Assembly (NCBI RefSeq): GCF_902506195.1
Contig: NZ_LR732817.1
Coordinates: forward strand, 327,147 to 391,146
Source: Citricoccus sp. K5
GTDB lineage: Bacteria > Actinomycetota > Actinomycetes > Actinomycetales > Micrococcaceae
Direction: 5' to 3'
DNA: 64,000 bases
Shown: positions 1-7,879 of the stretch, piece after piece
Layout: each line of letters opens with the position of its first letter
Numbering within the stretch: position 1 is the first letter of the stretch
Position numbers and translations under genes: made by a program
Notes under the pieces: model-generated
Databases searched by the model: none
Told to the model about the DNA's origin: nothing
Seen by the model: the letters and a program-made list of their open reading frames with translations, nothing else

Positions 1-118
1 TTACGGCGGTCATAGCGTGGGGGAAACGCCCGGTCCCATTCCGAACCCGGAAGCTAAGACCCACTGCGCCGATGGTACTGCATCCGGGAGGATGTGGGAG
101 AGTAGGACGCCGCCGGAC
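1..118 (+). rRNA. rrf: 5S ribosomal RNA
   Basis: The sequence has the conserved 5S core (CCGAACCCGGAAGCTAAG near position 40, GGGAGAGTAGG near 96) and terminal arms that pair (ACGGCGG near the start, CCGCCG near the end). By analogy with Micrococcus 5S RNA, at most one or two bases may be missing at the 5' end, which coincides with the window edge. It is presumably the last gene of an rrn operon whose 16S and 23S lie upstream of the window. Confidence 0.95.
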
Positions 119-130
119 AACCATTGAATA

Positions 131-160
131 GAAGCCCTGGACCTCACGGTCCAGGGCTTC
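131..160 (+). terminator. rRNA operon terminator hairpin
   Basis: A perfect 13-bp stem (GAAGCCCTGGACC with its complement) closes a TCAC tetraloop and is followed by TGTGTTT. It lies 13 bases after the 5S gene, so it is a Rho-independent terminator of the rRNA operon. Confidence 0.9.
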
Positions 161-197
161 TGTGTTTAACGGGCCATGCTGAGACATGCCATGACCA

Positions 198-815
198 ATG
201 GACCAGAGCCGGCATGGTTTGATGAGGGGCATGTCTGAGAGCCTGTTCCTTGACCCGTTCGACGTTCCCTCCATTGGCGAGCATGGTCCTCCGAGCACGG
301 ACGCGGGAGCCTCAACGGGGGACGTGGTGCCCGGAACGGTGGTGAACAGTGCGCCGGCGTCGGCCGAGGCGTCGCATGCAGTGAGCGCCTCCATCCCGCT
401 GGACCTGGACCAGGCGGTCGGCGCGTTCCTGGACGACACGCATCTCTGGTGGCCTCGGGAACTCCGGGCCACCGGGGAGGCGGGGCACGTGTACTTCGGT
501 GACGGCGCGCTGTTGGAGGAGGACACGGACGGCTCGGATGGGGACCAGGATCCTCCCTACGAGTGGGCGGCCCTGGCGGATGCGTCGGAAGGCACTCTGG
601 AACTCGACTGGTGGGGCGGCCACCGCGACGCGGCGGATTCGCCCGTCCGGCTCTACGTGACCTGGTCCGTCGGTCCACGTGGGGGAGCGGAGCTGAGCGT
701 CCGAGGGAACGAGCCGACGTCGTGGTTGGAAGAGTGGACCGCGGTCCTGGGCGCGTTCACCCGCTTCACCGGGGGCAGCCTCGCCGAACCGGGGAAAGGC
801 GCCAAGAGGCCCTAG
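198..815 (+). CDS. hypothetical protein, acidic
   Basis: I do not recognise this 205-residue protein. It is rich in Asp, Glu, Gly and Trp, with no signal peptide, membrane segment or catalytic motif that I can see. The first 50 residues are low-complexity and probably disordered; the rest (from about SIPLDLDQAV) looks globular, with several conserved-looking Trp residues (LWWPREL, EWAALADA, LDWWGGH). In-frame ATGs at 222 and 231 are equally possible starts: none of the three has a well-spaced Shine-Dalgarno. It ends 4 bases inside the convergent gene 812-1453. Function unknown. Confidence 0.6.
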   Translation: MDQSRHGLMRGMSESLFLDPFDVPSIGEHGPPSTDAGASTGDVVPGTVVNSAPASAEASHAVSASIPLDLDQAVGAFLDDTHLWWPRELRATGEAGHVYFGDGALLEEDTDGSDGDQDPPYEWAALADASEGTLELDWWGGHRDAADSPVRLYVTWSVGPRGGAELSVRGNEPTSWLEEWTAVLGAFTRFTGGSLAEPGKGAKRP

Positions 816-1453
816 AGGCCGTTCTCCCGGAACATCTTGAGGTCCCCGTCCTCGAACTTCTGCTCGAGCACGCGGCCGTTGTTGCGCATCGACTCGAGGT
901 CGTGCTTCAAGACGGTGTCCCGGCTGCGGGAGACCTCGGTGGCCAACAGGTGCAATTGATGGGTCCATTCCGGGGCAGCGGCCGGCTTGGCCGAGTCCGG
1001 CAGTCGGAGGAATACGTCGAGCGTGCTCGGCAGGTACTGGTACACGAGGGACTCGATGGACAGGCGTTGCTCCGGTGCTTGCTGAACGAGTTCCCAGCGG
1101 TCGATCATCTCGCCCAGGTGCACGGTGATCATGGACAGGTCGTGCTGGGATTCAGGGGGAAGCTGAGCGCGATGGCTCCGGACCCGTTGGCGGAGCTCGG
1201 CGAGCCGTCCGTCCATCTCCTCCTCGGTGGCGCCGCGCACGGGGATGCCGGAGGAATAGGTCGGGCGGTGAGCCGGCGTCAGAATCAGACCTGCCCCGTA
1301 CCCCAGGGCCGCCGCGAGGAGGGCCGCGAGGATCGAATCGGACAGGAGGCCCACCCCGATGAACACGATGACGAAGGCCGCGAGACCGGCCAGGTTCGGG
1401 CGAGACGCCAAGAAGTCCCTGAAAGTGCCGAACCCCTCCGCCTCGGTGGCCAC
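812..1453 (-). CDS. hypothetical membrane protein, possibly XpaC-like
   Basis: A 213-residue protein with two adjacent N-terminal transmembrane helices (about residues 19-37 and 40-57) and a soluble, helical cytoplasmic C-terminal half of about 150 residues. The arrangement (helical hairpin plus a domain with YQYLPSTLDVFLRL) resembles the 5-bromo-4-chloroindolyl phosphate hydrolysis (XpaC) family that often accompanies TelA-type toxic-anion proteins, but no telA is seen here, so this is a weak assignment. Transcribed away from tRNA-Pro and convergent with 198-815. Confidence 0.6.
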   Translation of the reverse strand: MATEAEGFGTFRDFLASRPNLAGLAAFVIVFIGVGLLSDSILAALLAAALGYGAGLILTPAHRPTYSSGIPVRGATEEEMDGRLAELRQRVRSHRAQLPPESQHDLSMITVHLGEMIDRWELVQQAPEQRLSIESLVYQYLPSTLDVFLRLPDSAKPAAAPEWTHQLHLLATEVSRSRDTVLKHDLESMRNNGRVLEQKFEDGDLKMFRENGL

Positions 1454-1529
1454 GTGTCTCCGTCCCTCCTGAGCTGTTCTGCTGACGTGACCAGTCTAGT
1501 GTCCGCGCCGGTCGTCTCCACGGATCGTT

Positions 1530-1559
1530 TTGGTGAATCCGGCAACGGACGGCTAGGAT
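1530..1559 (+). promoter_or_regulatory. putative tRNA-Pro promoter
   Basis: TTGGTG at 1530-1535 and TAGGAT at 1554-1559 are separated by 18 bp, a fair match to a housekeeping-sigma promoter, 46 bases before tRNA-Pro. Prediction only. Confidence 0.35.
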
Positions 1560-1605
1560 AGACCACTGTGGTTCCCCGCCGGACTCGGCATGGAACCACT
1601 CTCCA

Positions 1606-1682
1606 CGGGGTGTGGCGCAGCTTGGTAGCGCGCGTCGTTCGGGACGACGAGGCCGCAGGTTCAAATCCTGTCACCCCGACCA
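1606..1682 (+). tRNA. tRNA-Pro(CGG)
   Basis: The acceptor arms CGGGGTG and CACCCCG pair fully, the discriminator is A1679 and CCA is encoded at 1680-1682. The anticodon loop TTCGGGA reads CGG, so the tRNA decodes the proline codon CCG. The T arm is GCAGG/TTCAAAT/CCTGT. It is followed by its own terminator. Confidence 0.96.
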
Positions 1683-1686
1683 CGAG

Positions 1687-1726
1687 AAGCCGGCCGGGAG
1701 CATCATCAGATGCTCCCGGCCGGCTT
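1687..1726 (+). terminator. terminator after tRNA-Pro
   Basis: A 15-bp GC-rich stem (GCCGGCCGGGAGCAT with its complement, extended by two A-T pairs) encloses a 6-base loop and is followed by a T-rich tail (TTTCTT). Classical intrinsic terminator. Confidence 0.88.
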
Positions 1727-1779
1727 TCTTCTTGGTGTCCTTGGCCCGGTTCTCCGTTCCGGCTTGTGTCTACCGGCGT

Positions 1780-2139
1780 CTACCGGCGCTCGAGCGCCCG
1801 CAGGTGCTCCGGGGTGGTGGCGTCCACATGCCGCTGATAGTCAGGGTGCTTCTCGATCCACCCCTTCACATACGGGCAGACCGCGACGATCCGGTATCCC
1901 TCGGCGATGGACGCGTCCAACGCTCCGCGGACCAGGGTCGAGGCGAGTCCGTGACCGCCGTACTCCTCGGCCACCTCGGTGTGCGGGAAGATCCGCTGCC
2001 GGGTCCCATCGGCCGCTGCATGCTCGGTGAAGTAGGTCTTGCCGGCCGGCTCGCCGGAGGCGTCCACGTGGATCTCGTACCGCGGCTTGCTGCCCTGGAT
2101 GACCTGCGGGTGGTCCAGGGTCGGTGTCTGCTCACTCAT
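1780..2139 (-). CDS. small GNAT-family N-acetyltransferase
   Basis: 119 residues, about the size of the one-domain Acetyltransf_CG (GCN5-related, NATD1/YidJ-like) family. The acetyl-CoA loop is visible as EEYGGHGLASTLVRGALD (about residues 58-75), and the VCPYVKGWIEKHPDY stretch near the C-terminus is typical of this subfamily. The acceptor is unknown. Its ATG overlaps the stop of the upstream pirin gene as ATGA, so the two are probably translationally coupled and form the 3' end of a three-gene operon with the AhpD-like gene. Confidence 0.85.
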   Translation of the reverse strand: MSEQTPTLDHPQVIQGSKPRYEIHVDASGEPAGKTYFTEHAAADGTRQRIFPHTEVAEEYGGHGLASTLVRGALDASIAEGYRIVAVCPYVKGWIEKHPDYQRHVDATTPEHLRALERR

Positions 2140-3299
2140 GGGATCTCAGGTCTCCTTGACGGTGGGTTGGTGCGGGGTCGCATGCGGGTGGAGGGCAGCG
2201 CCGGGGCGGGCAACGGGGCGGGGGTGTCCGCCGGGAAGTCGCCGAACTGCGGGAAAGTCCGGCCATCGCGGTAGCTGGTGCCGATCGTGGCGTCCAGCAG
2301 GGAGCCGGACACCGGGGCGCCCAGGGGAGTGCCGGCGTCCGCCAGTGGGGAATCCTCCCACGGCGCCTCGAAGCCCATCTCGGCCTGGTAGGCGGCGCGC
2401 CAGGCCACGATCTCCTCGTGGGTGCGGCCCACGAAGTTCCACCACATGATGATCTGCTCGCCCAGGGGCTCGCCGCCGATCAGCAGTGCGGTGACGGGGT
2501 CCGGCCCGGAGATGATCCTCAGGCGGGTCCGGCCGGGACCGACGAAGCCGAGGTGGTCCTCAGGGATCTCGACCCCGTCCAGGGAGAGGGCCCCGGTGAC
2601 CTGGAGCAGGCCGTGCTCGTGGCCGGCGGGGACGTCCACCTCCAGCGTGGTGCCGGGGTCCATGCGCAACTCCACGCCCGTGAGCGGGAGGTGGGTCTTC
2701 ACCGGGGAGGTGGAGCCCAGCAGGGAGCCGAGGAAGACGCGGGCGGTGTAGCCGGGCCCGGTGACCGGCTCCGGACGGTGGGCCTCGAGCGAGGGAGCGG
2801 TGGCACGGGCATGGTCCGGGAAGGCGTACCAGAGCTGGGCGCCGTGGAGGACGGTGGTGTCCGCCGTGGAGTACTCCGAATGGGTGATCCCGGAACCGGC
2901 GTTCATCAGGTTGACCTCACCGGGGCGGACGGTGGCCCAGTTGCCGGCGGAGTCGACGTGGTCCACCCGTCCGGTGAACAACCAGGAGACGGTTGCCAGC
3001 CCCGTGTGCGGGTGACGGGGGACCGCCATGCCTCCGGTGGCGGAGACATCGTCCGGCCCGTAGAAGTCCAAGAAGCACCAGGCGCCAATCAGGGATCGGG
3101 CCCGCTGCGGCAGGGTGCGTTTGACGGTCATGGCGCGGGGACCGCCGAGGGGGACCGCGCGTGGCTCGAGCAATTCAACGGTGCCCGTGCCACCGGCGTG
3201 TGGGTCCACGCCGTCTGAGAGGCCCTCGGTGAAGCGCGGTCCGGCGGCGGGCCTGTTCCGGCAGACGGTCTCCTGCGGGTCAGTCTCGGTGTTGCTCAT
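2136..3299 (-). CDS. pirin family protein (bicupin)
   Basis: The 387-residue protein has the pirin N-terminal cupin (about residues 60-190, with the PRHPHTGLATVSWLFTG metal-site region and a later H-S-E segment in GITHSEYS) and the pirin C-terminal domain (about 215-320). Pirins bind a non-haem metal; some oxidise quercetin and others act as redox-sensing regulators, and the sequence does not decide which. The first 55 residues, before PRAMTVKRTLPQRARS, are longer than in most pirins. The gene follows the AhpD-like gene by 24 bp and overlaps the GNAT gene by 4 bp. Confidence 0.9.
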   Translation of the reverse strand: MSNTETDPQETVCRNRPAAGPRFTEGLSDGVDPHAGGTGTVELLEPRAVPLGGPRAMTVKRTLPQRARSLIGAWCFLDFYGPDDVSATGGMAVPRHPHTGLATVSWLFTGRVDHVDSAGNWATVRPGEVNLMNAGSGITHSEYSTADTTVLHGAQLWYAFPDHARATAPSLEAHRPEPVTGPGYTARVFLGSLLGSTSPVKTHLPLTGVELRMDPGTTLEVDVPAGHEHGLLQVTGALSLDGVEIPEDHLGFVGPGRTRLRIISGPDPVTALLIGGEPLGEQIIMWWNFVGRTHEEIVAWRAAYQAEMGFEAPWEDSPLADAGTPLGAPVSGSLLDATIGTSYRDGRTFPQFGDFPADTPAPLPAPALPSTRMRPRTNPPSRRPEIP

Positions 3300-3323
3300 G
3301 GGGCTTGCCTCGATTCCAGCTGT

Positions 3324-3803
3324 TCAACGGCGCCTGACCGGGTGGTGGGACAGGATGGAGATGCGGTTGGTGACGTTCATGGTGATGGCCAGCCACTGGA
3401 CGGCGGAGTACTGTTCGTCCGTCAGCACGTGGTGGCTCATCAGCTGGCTGACGTGCTGGTCCTCCTGGCCGGGTAGCAGGGTGACCGTCTCGGCCAGGTC
3501 CAGGGCGGCCCGCTCCGTCTCGCTGTAGAGGGCCTCCGCCTCCCGCCAGGCGGCCAACAGGCCGAGGCGCTGGGAGTCGAGGCCGGCGTCGATCCCGTAG
3601 CGGGTGTGGACCTCAAGGCAGTAGGCGCAGCCGTTGATCTGGGAGACGCGGAGGTTCACCAGCTCCACGAGCTGATCATCCAGGCCGGCCTTCCGGGCGG
3701 CGGTCTTCGCGGCGACGGACAATCCGCCCACGGCCTTCCACGCGGCGGGGTCGGACTTGTCCAGATAGAAGGCCAGCGGATCCTGGCGTGCCTCAGAGCT
3801 CAT
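3324..3803 (-). CDS. carboxymuconolactone decarboxylase/AhpD-like protein
   Basis: 159 residues with the AhpD-fold active-site signature CAYCLEVH (CxxC plus downstream His) near residue 58, the mark of alkylhydroperoxidase-like disulfide reductases. The substrate is unknown. It is the first gene of the AhpD-like/pirin/GNAT operon, a combination that suggests an oxidative or electrophile stress role (inference). The start ATG at 3803 lies 49 bp after the DUF5129 stop, so read-through from that gene is possible. Confidence 0.88.
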   Translation of the reverse strand: MSSEARQDPLAFYLDKSDPAAWKAVGGLSVAAKTAARKAGLDDQLVELVNLRVSQINGCAYCLEVHTRYGIDAGLDSQRLGLLAAWREAEALYSETERAALDLAETVTLLPGQEDQHVSQLMSHHVLTDEQYSAVQWLAITMNVTNRISILSHHPVRRR

Positions 3804-3852
3804 ATCCGTACCAACCCCGGGCCCGTCAGCAACATTCCTCGCCGCCTTCCCC

Positions 3853-5388
3853 TCAGAAGCTGGAGGAGGAGCCGGCGCCGGAGAAGCTGCCGCCGGAGCT
3901 GCCGTATCCGGTCGAGGAGGACGAGGAGGAGGCCTCTGCCTGCTCTCGCGCCGTCACCACGTGGGACTGGCCCGAGGAGTATCCGAGGTGGAAGGCGGTC
4001 GCGGTCCAGAACCAGCCGGGCTGGTGCACCGTGTCCAGGATGGAGCCGGGACGGCGGGAGCCGCGGTGGCGTTCCCGTTCCAGTTCTCCCTGCAGAGTCT
4101 GGCGTTCGGCATCGGACGTGGCGAAGGCATCGATCTGGGCCTTCGCGTAGTCGTCCAGCAGTCCGGTCAGGCGGACCCGGAGGGCATCCAGGCCGTCGAG
4201 GGCCTCGTCCGGGGAGAGCTGGCCGGTCTCCAGGCCGGCGCCCAGCCGCTCCAGTTCCCGTTCCGCCTCGTGCCGGAAGGATCGCAACGGGGTGAGCTGA
4301 TCGGCCTTGAGCTTGGGCTGTCCCGTCACCAGCTCGTCGATCTGTCCCAGGTCCTCGCGCATCGGCGCGGTCTGGATGTCCCAGGCCTCGGGCCAGCCCG
4401 GGTACTTGTTCAGCAGCGTGTTCGTGCTGCCCACGGTGTCGTCGAGCTGGTCGAGCTCCTCCGCCTGCTTCATGTACGCCGTGATGGCCTGGCGGTGCTC
4501 CTTGCGGTGCAGCTTCTTCGCCGGGATGCCGGACAGCCGGTCGTTCTGGCGGGCGGCCTCCACATAGCGTTCGTGGAAGGTGCGGTAACGCTCGAGCACC
4601 ATGGCCCCGTACTTCGAATCCTCCGGCACGGTATGGGCGTTCAGCTCGGTGGCCTCGAGGTCCGTGCTGACGTTGGCGAAGGCCTGGTTCCCCCGGTCCA
4701 GTTCCGCCTGGGCCTTCTGCCGCTGCTTCTTCCGGCCGGCCGCGACGGCCCCACCGAAGATGCCGCCGACGACCACCACGATCGCCCCGCCGATCCACAC
4801 CCCGGGATGCTGGTACCACGGCCGGTTCATCACGGCCGCGGCGGACTCGGTGGCGTCCAGGGCGGCCTGCGTCCAGTTGGCCTCCTGCAGCGACTCGACG
4901 GCGTCCTCCCGGATGTCCTCCTGGGTCTCGAGACCGACCTTGCGGTCCTCGCCGAAGTACACCCCCTGCAGCCGGCCCTCCGGATCGATCGCGTAGATGA
5001 ACAGGCCGTCCGTCCACTTCTGCCCGTCGTCGCTGATCCACTCCGGATGGTTCTCGCGGGCATCGGCCAGGAGGCGCTCGTTGAGGTTGGACTCGGCCTC
5101 GCCGCGCTGGGTCCAGACCACCACGGTGGTCGGCTCGCGGAAGTCGATGTCCGTCAGGCCCTCGCGCAGGGTCGGCTCGTGGATGACCCCGGCACCGTCC
5201 TCGAGGATGACCTCCTCGGCCTGGTCGGCCTGGGCCGGGGAGGCGCCCAGGACGAGGGCCGCCGGCACCGCCGCCAGCAATCCGAGCGCCAGGCTGAAGG
5301 CCGCCACCCAGCCGGCAGCCGTTCTCGCCGCCCTGGTGGCGAGAACGGGATGCAGGCCGGTTCGGACATGGGCGGTGTCGGTGGGCAT
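3853..5388 (-). CDS. DUF5129-type secreted/membrane-anchored protein
   Basis: A 511-residue protein with a signal sequence (hydrophobic about residues 26-50, cleavage likely after AQA), an extracellular domain resembling the TPM/YgcG fold (about 60-185), a transmembrane helix near 196-216 and a long charged, helical cytoplasmic part. The tail is Ser/Gly-rich, ending SGAGSSSSF, as in many TPM-domain proteins. I assign it to actinobacterial DUF5129; the function is unknown. Acidic and polar residues dominate the C-terminal half (long helices, possibly coiled coil). Confidence 0.75.
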   Translation of the reverse strand: MPTDTAHVRTGLHPVLATRAARTAAGWVAAFSLALGLLAAVPAALVLGASPAQADQAEEVILEDGAGVIHEPTLREGLTDIDFREPTTVVVWTQRGEAESNLNERLLADARENHPEWISDDGQKWTDGLFIYAIDPEGRLQGVYFGEDRKVGLETQEDIREDAVESLQEANWTQAALDATESAAAVMNRPWYQHPGVWIGGAIVVVVGGIFGGAVAAGRKKQRQKAQAELDRGNQAFANVSTDLEATELNAHTVPEDSKYGAMVLERYRTFHERYVEAARQNDRLSGIPAKKLHRKEHRQAITAYMKQAEELDQLDDTVGSTNTLLNKYPGWPEAWDIQTAPMREDLGQIDELVTGQPKLKADQLTPLRSFRHEAERELERLGAGLETGQLSPDEALDGLDALRVRLTGLLDDYAKAQIDAFATSDAERQTLQGELERERHRGSRRPGSILDTVHQPGWFWTATAFHLGYSSGQSHVVTAREQAEASSSSSSTGYGSSGGSFSGAGSSSSF

Positions 5389-5460
5389 CGGGCGTCCTCT
5401 GCTCTCAGTGGCCGATATCGGGTGGGATCGGTCGGATCGGGGCGAGCCGGAGCCGTCCCC

Positions 5461-6135
5461 TCAGTCCTGCACCACAGTACCGCCGGTGAGGCGAGCCAGC
5501 TCGGGCGCGGACATCGGCCGGTTGAAGACGGGCCCATCCGGCTCCAGGGCCCGGCCGGCGGCCAGGCCGGGCAGCAGCACCGGGGTGAACCCCAGATCAC
5601 AGGCCAGTTGCCCGACGGCGGCCGCGGCCTCCTCGCTGTCCGAGGCCACTCCCAGCCCTCGCCGCACGGGGCCCGGGGAACGGCCCGCGGTGTCCAGGTC
5701 CCAGTGGCTGACGTGGTTCAGGGCCTTCACCACCGTGGCTCCGGAGAACCGGGCGGCCACAACTGAAGAACTGGACCGGCCGGCGTCGAGCCCGGACTGG
5801 AGCCAGCCCGGGAGCGGCTCCTCGGCCCAGCGGTTGGTGGCGTCCACGAGGAGGCAGCCGTCCAGCCAGTCCGGGTCCACGGAGTCGAGGTCCTCCTGGG
5901 GGACCATCAGCACCACGATCGGCTGTTCCCCACCGTCCTGCGCAATCTCCTCCGCCGCCACCGCGGTGGCCCGGGGAGCGTACTGGGCCAGGTGCAGGCG
6001 CATCGCGGTGGGCGGCCGGCTGGACGCGATCCGCACCGGGAGGCCGGCCGAGGCGGCGGCCCGGGCGAGCGAGGTTCCCGCCCGGCCGGCGCCGAGGATG
6101 TTGAGGGGGCCGGATGTGCCCGGAAGCCCACTCAC
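5461..6135 (-). CDS. NADPH-dependent F420 reductase-like oxidoreductase
   Basis: 224 residues with an N-terminal Rossmann fold: the glycine motif ILGAGRAGTSLARAA (residues 13-27) binds a dinucleotide, and the KALNHVSHWDL segment matches the family NADP oxidoreductase, coenzyme F420-dependent. Whether F420 is really used cannot be read from the sequence. Its start overlaps the stop of the RraA-family gene by 4 bp (ATGA), making it the last gene of an FAH-RraA-oxidoreductase operon, so it may reduce a product of that pathway. Confidence 0.82.
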   Translation of the reverse strand: MSGLPGTSGPLNILGAGRAGTSLARAAASAGLPVRIASSRPPTAMRLHLAQYAPRATAVAAEEIAQDGGEQPIVVLMVPQEDLDSVDPDWLDGCLLVDATNRWAEEPLPGWLQSGLDAGRSSSSVVAARFSGATVVKALNHVSHWDLDTAGRSPGPVRRGLGVASDSEEAAAAVGQLACDLGFTPVLLPGLAAGRALEPDGPVFNRPMSAPELARLTGGTVVQD

Positions 6136-6602
6136 GGCGTGACCAGGATGCCGTCCTCATCCGCCCAGAGGGTGGCACCCGGGGTGAAGGTCACACCGCC
6201 GAACTGGACGGGGACGTCCATCTCGCCGGCCCCGTCCTTGGCGGACTTGCGGGGGTTGGACCCCAGGGCCTTCACGCCCAGGTCCAGGGTGCGGACCACG
6301 GCCCGGTCTCGGATGGCCCCGTGGATGACCACTCCGGCCCAGCCGTTCCGCACGGCGGCCGCGGCGATGAGGTCGCCCATCAGGGCGGACTCCAGGGAGC
6401 CGCCGCCATCCACCACGAGGACTGCGCCGTGCCCGGGGGTGTTCAGGATCTGCTTGACCAGCGCGTTGTCCCGGTGGCAGCGGATGGTCCGCACGGGGCC
6501 GGTGAACACCGCCCGGGCGCCGAGGTCCTGGAACTGGACCGAACAGGACTGCAGCGTCTCGTCCGCGTCATAGAGGTCGCACGTGGTGAATCCGGCGGTC
6601 AT
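6132..6602 (-). CDS. RraA-family protein, probable aldolase/decarboxylase
   Basis: 156 residues, full length for the RraA family (GRAVFTGPVRTIR-like core, VVDGGGSLESALMGD, FGGVTFTPGATLWADEDGI). It has D77, R98 and D99 spaced D-X20-R-D, the signature of divalent-metal 4-hydroxy-4-methyl-2-oxoglutarate/oxaloacetate lyases. As I recall the E. coli RNase E inhibitor RraA, it lacks both Asp residues. I therefore favour a metabolic lyase over an RNase regulator. The start at 6602 is chosen because it forms an ATGA overlap with the FAH gene; an in-frame extension to 6938 would run inside that gene and has no family support. It overlaps the downstream oxidoreductase in the same way. Confidence 0.9.
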   Translation of the reverse strand: MTAGFTTCDLYDADETLQSCSVQFQDLGARAVFTGPVRTIRCHRDNALVKQILNTPGHGAVLVVDGGGSLESALMGDLIAAAAVRNGWAGVVIHGAIRDRAVVRTLDLGVKALGSNPRKSAKDGAGEMDVPVQFGGVTFTPGATLWADEDGILVTP

Positions 6603-7492
6603 CGGATCTCGTTCCGCTGCAGGCCCAGGCCCTCGATCTCCGTCTCCAGGACGTCCCCGGCCTTCAGCCAGGGGCGCCGGCCGGCGTCGTTCTTCCGGGC
6701 CAGGGCGACCCCGGCGGGGGTGCCGGTGAGGATGAGGTCCCCGGGCAGCAGGGTGACCATGTCGGAGATGTAGGAGACGAGCTTCTCGGCGCCGAACACG
6801 AGGTCCCCGGTGGAGTCCTGCTGCATGACCTCGCCGTTGACGCGGGTGGTGATCGTGGCGCCGGGTGTGTATTCGTCCGGCGTGACCAGCCATGGACCGA
6901 TCGGCGTGGTCTCCTCCCAGACCTTTCCCTGTGTCCATTCGGTGGTGCGGCCCTGGTAGCCACGGACGGAGACGTCATTGGAGATGGCGTAGCCGGCAAT
7001 GTGGGCGGCGGCCTGATCCTCGGGGATACGACGGCCGGGCTCACCGATGACGATGCACAGCTCGCCTTCCCAGTCCAGCCGGTGGTCCTCGGCCGGGACG
7101 TCGATGGCATCCGTGGCGCCGGTGAGCGTCTGGGCGAACTTGGTGAAGATCGCCGGGTGCTCCGGCAGCTCCAGCCCGGTCTCCAGGATGTGGTTGCGAT
7201 AGTTCAGCCCGATGCAGAACACCTTGGTGGGGAACGGGATGAGCGTGGCCGGCTCCAGTGCCGAGGCATCCAGCACCCGGGAGGGGTCCTCCGCGGCCGC
7301 GGCCAGGGCGGCCTCCACCAGCTCGGTGCGGTTCGGTTCCGGCAGGGACAGGAAGTCCCCGACGTCGATCACGCCTTCCAGCTCGACGGCCGCCGTGGCG
7401 CGGGGACCGTCGGTCTCCGTGACGAGTGCGGCGAACGTGGCGCCCGGGGTGTCTGGGTCCGAGTCGGGCAGTCGATAGGTAGAGAGCTTCAT
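6599..7492 (-). CDS. fumarylacetoacetate hydrolase (FAH) family protein
   Basis: 297 residues with the FAH catalytic domain from about residue 95: FCIGLNYRNHILE, the metal-binding acidic residues in DWEGELCIVIG and SNDVSVR, and the C-terminal LPGDLILTGTPAGV. Members hydrolyse or decarboxylate 2-oxo acids such as acylpyruvates, 2-oxo-hept-3-enedioate or oxaloacetate. The ATG at 7492 begins MKLSTYRL; a longer in-frame start at 7594 lacks family similarity. It is first in a three-gene operon with the RraA-family lyase and an NADP oxidoreductase, which suggests breakdown of an aromatic or dicarboxylic acid intermediate (inference). Confidence 0.9.
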   Translation of the reverse strand: MKLSTYRLPDSDPDTPGATFAALVTETDGPRATAAVELEGVIDVGDFLSLPEPNRTELVEAALAAAAEDPSRVLDASALEPATLIPFPTKVFCIGLNYRNHILETGLELPEHPAIFTKFAQTLTGATDAIDVPAEDHRLDWEGELCIVIGEPGRRIPEDQAAAHIAGYAISNDVSVRGYQGRTTEWTQGKVWEETTPIGPWLVTPDEYTPGATITTRVNGEVMQQDSTGDLVFGAEKLVSYISDMVTLLPGDLILTGTPAGVALARKNDAGRRPWLKAGDVLETEIEGLGLQRNEIR

Positions 7493-7656
7493 GGGGATAT
7501 CCCACCACACCGCCCGCCCGGTCCGCTCGGCCGATGGGCCGTTGTCAACACCGTCACCCCGTGGAGACCTGGTTCGGTTATCGTGCTCGCGCACTGGCCC
7601 TGGCCGCCGTGCAGGACAAGAGCGCGGGGCCGGACGCCGCCCGCGGCCGTGCCGAT

Positions 7657-7788
7657 GCGGTCTACACCCATGTCACCTGGATGGCCTGCGGGAATCTGTC
7701 CGAGGGCTACGCGGACGGCGTCTTCCATCCCGGCCGAGCGGTGCAGCGTGGGGAGACCGCCAAGTCGGATGTCTCCCGCCTGGATAAG
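7657..7788 (+). pseudogene. decayed S-layer homology (SLH) repeat fragment
   Basis: The 387-base gap 7493-7879 contains no intact gene, but one plus-strand frame encodes an SLH-like repeat: VTWMACGNLSEGYADG, then VFHPGRAVQRGETAK. Aligned by eye to the second SLH repeat of the protein at 18394-20298 it shares 16 of 31 residues, including the W-M, GYADG, F-P and RGE-AK positions. No signal peptide, plausible start or further repeats surround it, so it looks like the relic of an SLH-domain gene. Confidence 0.6.
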
Positions 7789-7879
7789 CGCTACCTCCCG
7801 GCGCGGACGCGAACCTGGCCCAGACCCGCGAGTTCCGCACCGGCGCCCGCACGGCGCCCGTCCGGGGGACAATGGAGGC

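Noticed and set aside
6603-6938. In-frame N-terminal extension of the RraA-family protein
   Set aside because: It lies inside the FAH gene and has no homology; the ATG at 6602 gives a full-length family member and an ATGA overlap.
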